From contig OZ220686.1 in assembly GCA_965116435.1 (NCBI GenBank), positions 1,736,001-1,800,000 on the forward strand: DNA of 64,000 nucleotides. Reading direction: 5' to 3'. Source of the stretch: VXPQ01 sp965116435 (GTDB lineage Bacteria; Bacteroidota; Rhodothermia; Rhodothermales; VXPQ01). Numbering within the stretch: position 1 is the stretch's first letter; every line of letters starts with the position of its first letter. Below are positions 59,253 to 64,000 of this stretch, piece by piece. The notes below the pieces were generated by a model, which made no database searches, was not told the DNA's origin, and saw only the letters and a list, made by a program, of their open reading frames with translations. Both the position numbers and the translations under genes were made by a program.

Positions 59253-61829
59253 TCACCCCCCAAACAGCATCCCGTTCAGCCGCGTCTGCCACTCGTCCTC
59301 GTCAACAACCTCAAAGCGCATTGGCTTGCTCCGCATTGCAGGCACGAATTCGGCCCAGTCGGCTTTGCGAGCATGCTCGCTGCAAATGTCGAAAACGGAC
59401 CGCTTGTATATGGAGTCCTCCGACGCCTTGAGGTGAACGCCCTTGGTTTCAACCACGAAAACCTGGTGAAACTCGTCGTCCGATCCAACCTCGTCGTCCC
59501 GAAGCGTCACGATAAAGTCGGCGTATATCCGACGCGGCCTCCATCCCTGCACATAGTAGTCCTTGCGAGCACGGTTGCGGTACCAGAAGAAGAGTCGCGC
59601 CTGTTGATCCAGATAGGTCGCTACCCTGTTCTCGAACCGGTTGAGATCATCCTCGGTGGTAACGTCGAAGAGGTTGACCTGATAGGGGTTCCCGTCCTCC
59701 CGGTTTGCTCGCTTAGCTTTCGGAGTCTCTATTTTTTCGGGAAGACGATTGAAGTTGAGATCCTCTGTAACAACCATAAAACGCATCTCTCCCGACTCCA
59801 GGAGATTGCGAAAGACTTCTCGCGACGAGCGGTCGCGTTCCATCTCAATCTGTCGGCGCAGCGCTTCAAGAACGAAAACATGATTCGCCGCCACGCGCTC
59901 GGCCGAATAATGCTCGAACAACGCCTCAAAGGTGCGACGGGCCAAATCGCGTCCCCGCCACGGATTGGGCACCAAATCCAGAAGGTGGCTTGCGGCGAAG
60001 AAGTAGTAGTCCATTTCCGCAGCCCCGTTGGCTCCGCCAAATCCGTGTATGGTTTCGCCGGATGCACTTTCGCCGCCGCCCGGCGCGGCGAACTCCGGAA
60101 TGCTTTCGTCATCCGCCAGATTTGCACGCAACGCCACATCCCCCTGATTCCTCTCGCCGATATTCAGATTGGCCAGCGGACTAATGTCAATGTCGTCCCA
60201 AGACAACCGCGAAAGGATGTCTGCTTCGTAATGCACCAGGCGCCAACCATCCGCATCCCGAATCATAAAGGCAGGGAGAACGAGATCGCGCACAGCCGCT
60301 CGATATTTTTTCCGCTGCCGAGTCACCAGCTTCTCTGCTGGCCCGGTCAGGGTTTCGTTGGAAATTACTTTCGATTCAAGCCCTTGCAACCCTTCCAGCC
60401 CAAACCCCTTCTTGACCTCCTTTAACAATTTGTCTGCCTGGCGACTGAAACAGAAGACGTAGCTCTCGTCAAGCCAGTCTACTCTGGTTTTCTGGGCATG
60501 GGGCTGTCGCAAAATGCGACCTACCAACTGGGTAATCCCCGTCCTTGACATGGGATTCGTCAGAATGGCAAGGACATACGCAAACGAGCAATCCCAGCCC
60601 TCCTGCAACGCTTGTTTGGTGATAATGAAGCGAATCGGGCAGTTTCGAGACATCAAACCGCCTGTGTCGTCCACCTCCTTGAGGTCGTCTTGCGCACTGG
60701 TCTTGACCGCAATGTGCTCGGGAGCGATTCCGGGATGCTGAAGAAGATACTCGCGCACATCGTCGGTGTGAATGTATCCAGACGTGCGTTGGTCTTTGCC
60801 GGTTCTTTCCACCTGAATTACGCAGATAGGCCGAATATAGACACCGGATTCGGCTTCGTATCGCCGCGCTTCTGCCTCAAGGCGTTCGCGGTGTTCAGCC
60901 GACGCCAACAACGTATCTCGCCAGTCGCCGCTTGCCCTGTTAAGGATGTGAAGATCGAGCTTGATCATTTCCTCCTCGTTGAGCTCGCGACCCGATATCT
61001 TGACGAGCACATTGGCCTCTTTTGCCGGGGTGGCCGATAATTCGACAATCATGCACGGATTGAATCCTTCAAGCGTCGCTTTCGCGTTGGCGCTGTAGGC
61101 CTTGTGCCCCTCGTCGAGAATAATCAGGGGCCGCAGCAAACGTACTGTATTGCCAAGCGATGTCTTGACGCAGGACCCCGGAAAGCCTGCTGTTTGCTCG
61201 AAAGTATCAAGATTGGGATTTTTCTCCAGCAGTTTGGCGTGCGCAGGGGAATCGTCGTCTGGCGGAAAAAACCGATCGAACCCCCCGCTGTCGCGAAACA
61301 TCCGCAACGTGTCCTTCGTCAGCCGATTGGCCGACGGAAGCATGAGCAGAAGAATGCAAAGATTCTCAGCGACGTCATGCGGGCCAAAGGCCGTGGTTTT
61401 TTCAAGGATGAGCGTACGCTGTCCCGACGCCAGATCAATTTGTTGGCGATACGGGTGATCACGGTCCTTGAGCGCCTTGAGCGTCTGATTGTATATCTGC
61501 GTCGTGGGCACGATCCATAGAACAAGCCCGCGTTGACTCTTGCGGAAATGTAGATTGACAAGGTCGATTACCTTGGTTGCCAGCAGCGTCTTGCCGCCGC
61601 CGGTCGGGACCTTGAGACAAAAAGCGGGAAGATGCTCATTGAGCCCGTTGCGGCGGGGAATATAGGGCCTTCCAGACACTGTCCTGCCCCAAGCGCGCCC
61701 TACCCAGTCGAAACCCCATTCGGAATTCTGGTTGCGGGCATCCCTATCTTCTTTCCTCCACCGTGCAAGCTCCACCACAAAATCGCGCACGGTTTCCAGC
61801 GTTCGCTTCTGGTATTCCTTCAGGATCAT
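59253..61829 (-). CDS. res: Type III restriction enzyme, Res subunit
   Basis: The 858-residue Res subunit combines an SF2 translocase with a nuclease. Walker A is KVPTGGGKTLLA (73-84), motif II LIILDEGHKAY (235-245), motif III ELSATPA, and motif VI QLVGRILRQP. Near the C-terminus ADFIVTLRDDE and VFVVETKGVHL (E794-x-K796) give a PD-(D/E)xK nuclease. Both activities look intact. The start overlaps the mod stop by ATGA, the normal order for type III operons. Confidence 0.93.
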   Translation of the reverse strand: MILKEYQKRTLETVRDFVVELARWRKEDRDARNQNSEWGFDWVGRAWGRTVSGRPYIPRRNGLNEHLPAFCLKVPTGGGKTLLATKVIDLVNLHFRKSQRGLVLWIVPTTQIYNQTLKALKDRDHPYRQQIDLASGQRTLILEKTTAFGPHDVAENLCILLLMLPSANRLTKDTLRMFRDSGGFDRFFPPDDDSPAHAKLLEKNPNLDTFEQTAGFPGSCVKTSLGNTVRLLRPLIILDEGHKAYSANAKATLEGFNPCMIVELSATPAKEANVLVKISGRELNEEEMIKLDLHILNRASGDWRDTLLASAEHRERLEAEARRYEAESGVYIRPICVIQVERTGKDQRTSGYIHTDDVREYLLQHPGIAPEHIAVKTSAQDDLKEVDDTGGLMSRNCPIRFIITKQALQEGWDCSFAYVLAILTNPMSRTGITQLVGRILRQPHAQKTRVDWLDESYVFCFSRQADKLLKEVKKGFGLEGLQGLESKVISNETLTGPAEKLVTRQRKKYRAAVRDLVLPAFMIRDADGWRLVHYEADILSRLSWDDIDISPLANLNIGERNQGDVALRANLADDESIPEFAAPGGGESASGETIHGFGGANGAAEMDYYFFAASHLLDLVPNPWRGRDLARRTFEALFEHYSAERVAANHVFVLEALRRQIEMERDRSSREVFRNLLESGEMRFMVVTEDLNFNRLPEKIETPKAKRANREDGNPYQVNLFDVTTEDDLNRFENRVATYLDQQARLFFWYRNRARKDYYVQGWRPRRIYADFIVTLRDDEVGSDDEFHQVFVVETKGVHLKASEDSIYKRSVFDICSEHARKADWAEFVPAMRSKPMRFEVVDEDEWQTRLNGMLFGG

Positions 61830-63451
61830 CGCCCCAACCTCCTGGTCGCTTCGTATATCTGGAACGGTAGTTGCTGGAAGTCGATCCGGTACTCTTGAAG
61901 AAATTCCGGGTCCAGGTATTTGGCGGGCGCAAAGACGAGCCGCCTGCGCGTTCCAGTGGGCAATGCACGGGCAGCCGAGAGCGTCAGCGCAAGGTTCTTG
62001 AGCTTTTCGACATCCGGCTCATAGAGCAGGAAAACATCATGGGACCGGGTGCGTCCGATCAATCCGGTCTCCCGATTGATTTCAGCCGGATCGAACTCTT
62101 GACCGGTTGCAGTGAAGAAAATATAGCCTGCAAGCTTTTCCCAGGACGGTAAATGGGAGCCGTCGAGGAGCGACTCTTGGCGCATGGGGTGTCCAAGTTC
62201 GAAGTAGCTGAAGGTGCCGCCGAGGCCAGTCTTGAGAGACTTGTCCTTGGCACTCGGAACACCCTTGATGACGCGGCGGACGCGCTCGGCCGTGATCGTG
62301 TCGGCATAGTTCTCGCACTCGACGAGGATGAAGCGCCGGTTACCACCGTCTTCCCGATTCTGCGCGAGGACGGCGTGGGCCGTCGTGCCGGAACCGGCGA
62401 AGGAATCGAGAACGATGGAGTCGGGGTCGGTGGCTATCTGGAGGATGCGGCGGATGAGGCGAGAAGGCTTGACGGTGTTGAATACGTCTTCGGATCGCTC
62501 GAACTGGAGCGTGGACACCAGTTCCTTCTTCGCCTCCTGCGTGTTGCCGACATCGGTGTGAAGCCAGAGGGTCTGCGGGACGACTCCCTTCTTTACCTCC
62601 GCCAGAAACCGCTTGAGGCGGGGCATGTTGTTGCCACTCTTCCCCCACCAGACTCGCCCGTCCTCATCCAACTCGGCGAACTTCTCGGGAGATACGCGAA
62701 AGTAATTACCGACCGAAGGCTTGAACTTCTTGCCAGAAGGGCTAGTGACCTCATAGGTGCCTTGACTGTAGAAATTCCGGGCCGTCAGATCGCTGGAGGA
62801 CCACGGCCCTCGGGGGTCATCATCAGGATTCTTGTATCGCTTGACCGCCCGCTCACTGCGCTCGATCAGGTTGGGCCGCCATGCCTTGATTCGGCGCGCG
62901 TATGCCATCACGTAGTCGTGGTCTTCTGAGAAGTACTTCGCGGTGTTCTTCGGGGAAAAGACCTTCTGCCATATGGCGGTAGCAAAGAAGTTCTCCTCCC
63001 CAAATACCTCGTCCATCAAACAACGCAGATGATGCACCTCGTTGTCGTCGATGGACACGAAGATCACCCCATCCTCCGCAAGCAGCTCGCGCAGCAGCTT
63101 CAGGCGCGGCATCATCATGCAGCACCACTTGTCGTGGCGGGTCAGGTCGTCGCGGTCCACCACCTTGCCCAGCCAGTCCTGCATCAAAGGCGAATTCACG
63201 TTGTCGTTGTACGCCCAGCCCTCGTTGCCCGTGTTGTAGGGCGGATCGATGTAGATGCACTTCACCTTGCCGTGATACGTCGGCAGCAGCGACTTGAGCG
63301 CAGCCAGGTTGTCGCCGTGGATGACCAGGTTATCGTGCAGGCTCGCCTTCTCGCTCAGTCCCTTCTCACGTACCGGCACCAACTCATGGAAAGGCACGGC
63401 CAAGTGATGGTTCTCGACGAAAACCTTGCCCTTGAAATGGAATCGAGGCAC
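61826..63451 (-). CDS. mod: Type III DNA methyltransferase, Mod subunit
   Basis: The 541-residue Mod subunit recognises DNA and methylates adenine N6. Motif IV DPPYNTGNEGWAY (69-81) precedes motif I DSFAGSGTTAHAVL (about 346-359), the beta order of type III Mods. The target-recognition region lies between and after these motifs, and the tail resembles other Mod proteins. The ATG at 63451 begins MPRFHFKGKVFVENHHL, usual in this family. It is coupled to res. Confidence 0.94.
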   Translation of the reverse strand: MPRFHFKGKVFVENHHLAVPFHELVPVREKGLSEKASLHDNLVIHGDNLAALKSLLPTYHGKVKCIYIDPPYNTGNEGWAYNDNVNSPLMQDWLGKVVDRDDLTRHDKWCCMMMPRLKLLRELLAEDGVIFVSIDDNEVHHLRCLMDEVFGEENFFATAIWQKVFSPKNTAKYFSEDHDYVMAYARRIKAWRPNLIERSERAVKRYKNPDDDPRGPWSSSDLTARNFYSQGTYEVTSPSGKKFKPSVGNYFRVSPEKFAELDEDGRVWWGKSGNNMPRLKRFLAEVKKGVVPQTLWLHTDVGNTQEAKKELVSTLQFERSEDVFNTVKPSRLIRRILQIATDPDSIVLDSFAGSGTTAHAVLAQNREDGGNRRFILVECENYADTITAERVRRVIKGVPSAKDKSLKTGLGGTFSYFELGHPMRQESLLDGSHLPSWEKLAGYIFFTATGQEFDPAEINRETGLIGRTRSHDVFLLYEPDVEKLKNLALTLSAARALPTGTRRRLVFAPAKYLDPEFLQEYRIDFQQLPFQIYEATRRLGR

Positions 63452-63637
63452 AGGATTCCTCCTCTAAAATCTATTGTTAAAACACCTCCAGCACCCTGCC
63501 CACCGGTGCTACGGAACACCTGCCCTAAACTACGCTCCGCACCATCCCCATGCAACCGGTTTTCCGAAATAAAAGCGCCCTTCGGAAGATTACCATCGCT
63601 TAGGCAGGTCAGACATCGCCCCCTTCCGTCCGCCACC

Positions 63638-64000
63638 CTACCCCCCCATCCCCACGCCCTCCATCCTGCGCCGGATATAGTTCGCCAGAAGGGGTATTGC
63701 GAACGCATAGCGCCCATATCCCTTCTTGAAAATCAGGCCGTGCTCGCCGAGCGTCGCCAGCATCTGATGCACATGACTGCTGCCGAAAGGCCTGCTCAGA
63801 ACAAGCCGGGATTTTACGACCGCTTCCTGGACGGAAAAGTCCCCATCGCTGTCGTCGAGCGTGGCCATAACGAACAACAATTCCCGCTGCCGATCCGTTA
63901 ACCGGCCCCATCTTCCGGCGCAAAAGCCCATGTCCAGCTTTTGCATAATCCCGGAAACGGGCACCACAGCATCTTCGCCGCTATCCATGCGCTGAATGAA
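63638..64000 (-). CDS. C-terminal part of an AAA ATPase-like protein, 5' end beyond window
   Basis: The frame is open to the window edge (FIQRMDSGEDAVVP...), so only the last 120 residues are visible. LTDRQRELLFVMATLDDSD and SRPFGSSHVHQMLATLGEHG look like a C-terminal winged-helix, and YGRYAFAIPLLANYIRRRM matches the end of AAA ATPases of the Orc/Cdc6-like or STAND-like kind. It lies 186 nt upstream of mod on the same strand. The ATPase domain itself cannot be confirmed here. Confidence 0.6.
   Translation of the reverse strand, partial: FIQRMDSGEDAVVPVSGIMQKLDMGFCAGRWGRLTDRQRELLFVMATLDDSDGDFSVQEAVVKSRLVLSRPFGSSHVHQMLATLGEHGLIFKKGYGRYAFAIPLLANYIRRRMEGVGMGG

Overview
The window reads as a chromosomal segment of a high-GC member of the Bacteroidota/Rhodothermota lineage, possibly close to Rhodothermales. 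This is inferred from the gene content (BatA-type vWA protein, DUF2911 and DUF3500 proteins, B12-dependent metF-metH), from promoters resembling TTGACA-N17-TAnnTTTG, and from a division-gene order typical of that group. It has no 16S rRNA or other decisive marker, so the placement is moderate. No tRNA, rRNA, CRISPR array, integrase or complete insertion sequence was found.

Layout. 1-4.9 kb: the front of the division and cell-wall (dcw) cluster on the minus strand, mraZ-rsmH-ftsL-ftsI-murE, with a recognisable promoter and MraZ operator. 5.2-12.2 kb: pyrG, a methyltransferase, two glycosyltransferases and gyrB, all on the minus strand. 12.3-24.5 kb: an accessory stretch with two Fic proteins (one coupled to a NYN nuclease), a degraded fic fragment, a cysteine desulfurase, a methyltransferase-HNH fusion, a lipoprotein, a cobalamin-binding protein, a PIN protein, and an ATPase-PIN pair. 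24.6-32 kb: a small membrane protein, hflX, a DUF3500 protein, a BatA-like protein and a hipBA pair. 32-42.5 kb: metF-metH, uvrA and two glycosyltransferases. 42.5-49.7 kb: an MMPL exporter with a DUF3047 partner, a flippase-like membrane protein with a glycosyltransferase, a MaoC hydratase and a small helical protein. 50-55 kb: recF, murQ, a K+ channel fused to an AlbA_2 (Schlafen-like) domain, a LOG-family protein and two perfect parS sites, which suggest closeness to the chromosome origin. 55.3-64 kb: a visibly more AT-rich defence block in which a truncated ATPase-like gene, type III mod, type III res and a large SIR2-like effector lie on one strand.

A dispersed 260-bp element with inverted ends (TTARGGATGCACTGATC) occurs as two full copies, one truncated copy, one 44-bp copy made only of the two ends, and solo ends. 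Several genes take their last codons or their stop codon from it. The best candidates for undescribed biology are the K+ channel-AlbA_2 fusion, the translationally coupled NYN-Fic pair, the ATPase-PIN pair, and the SIR2 effector attached to a type III restriction operon.
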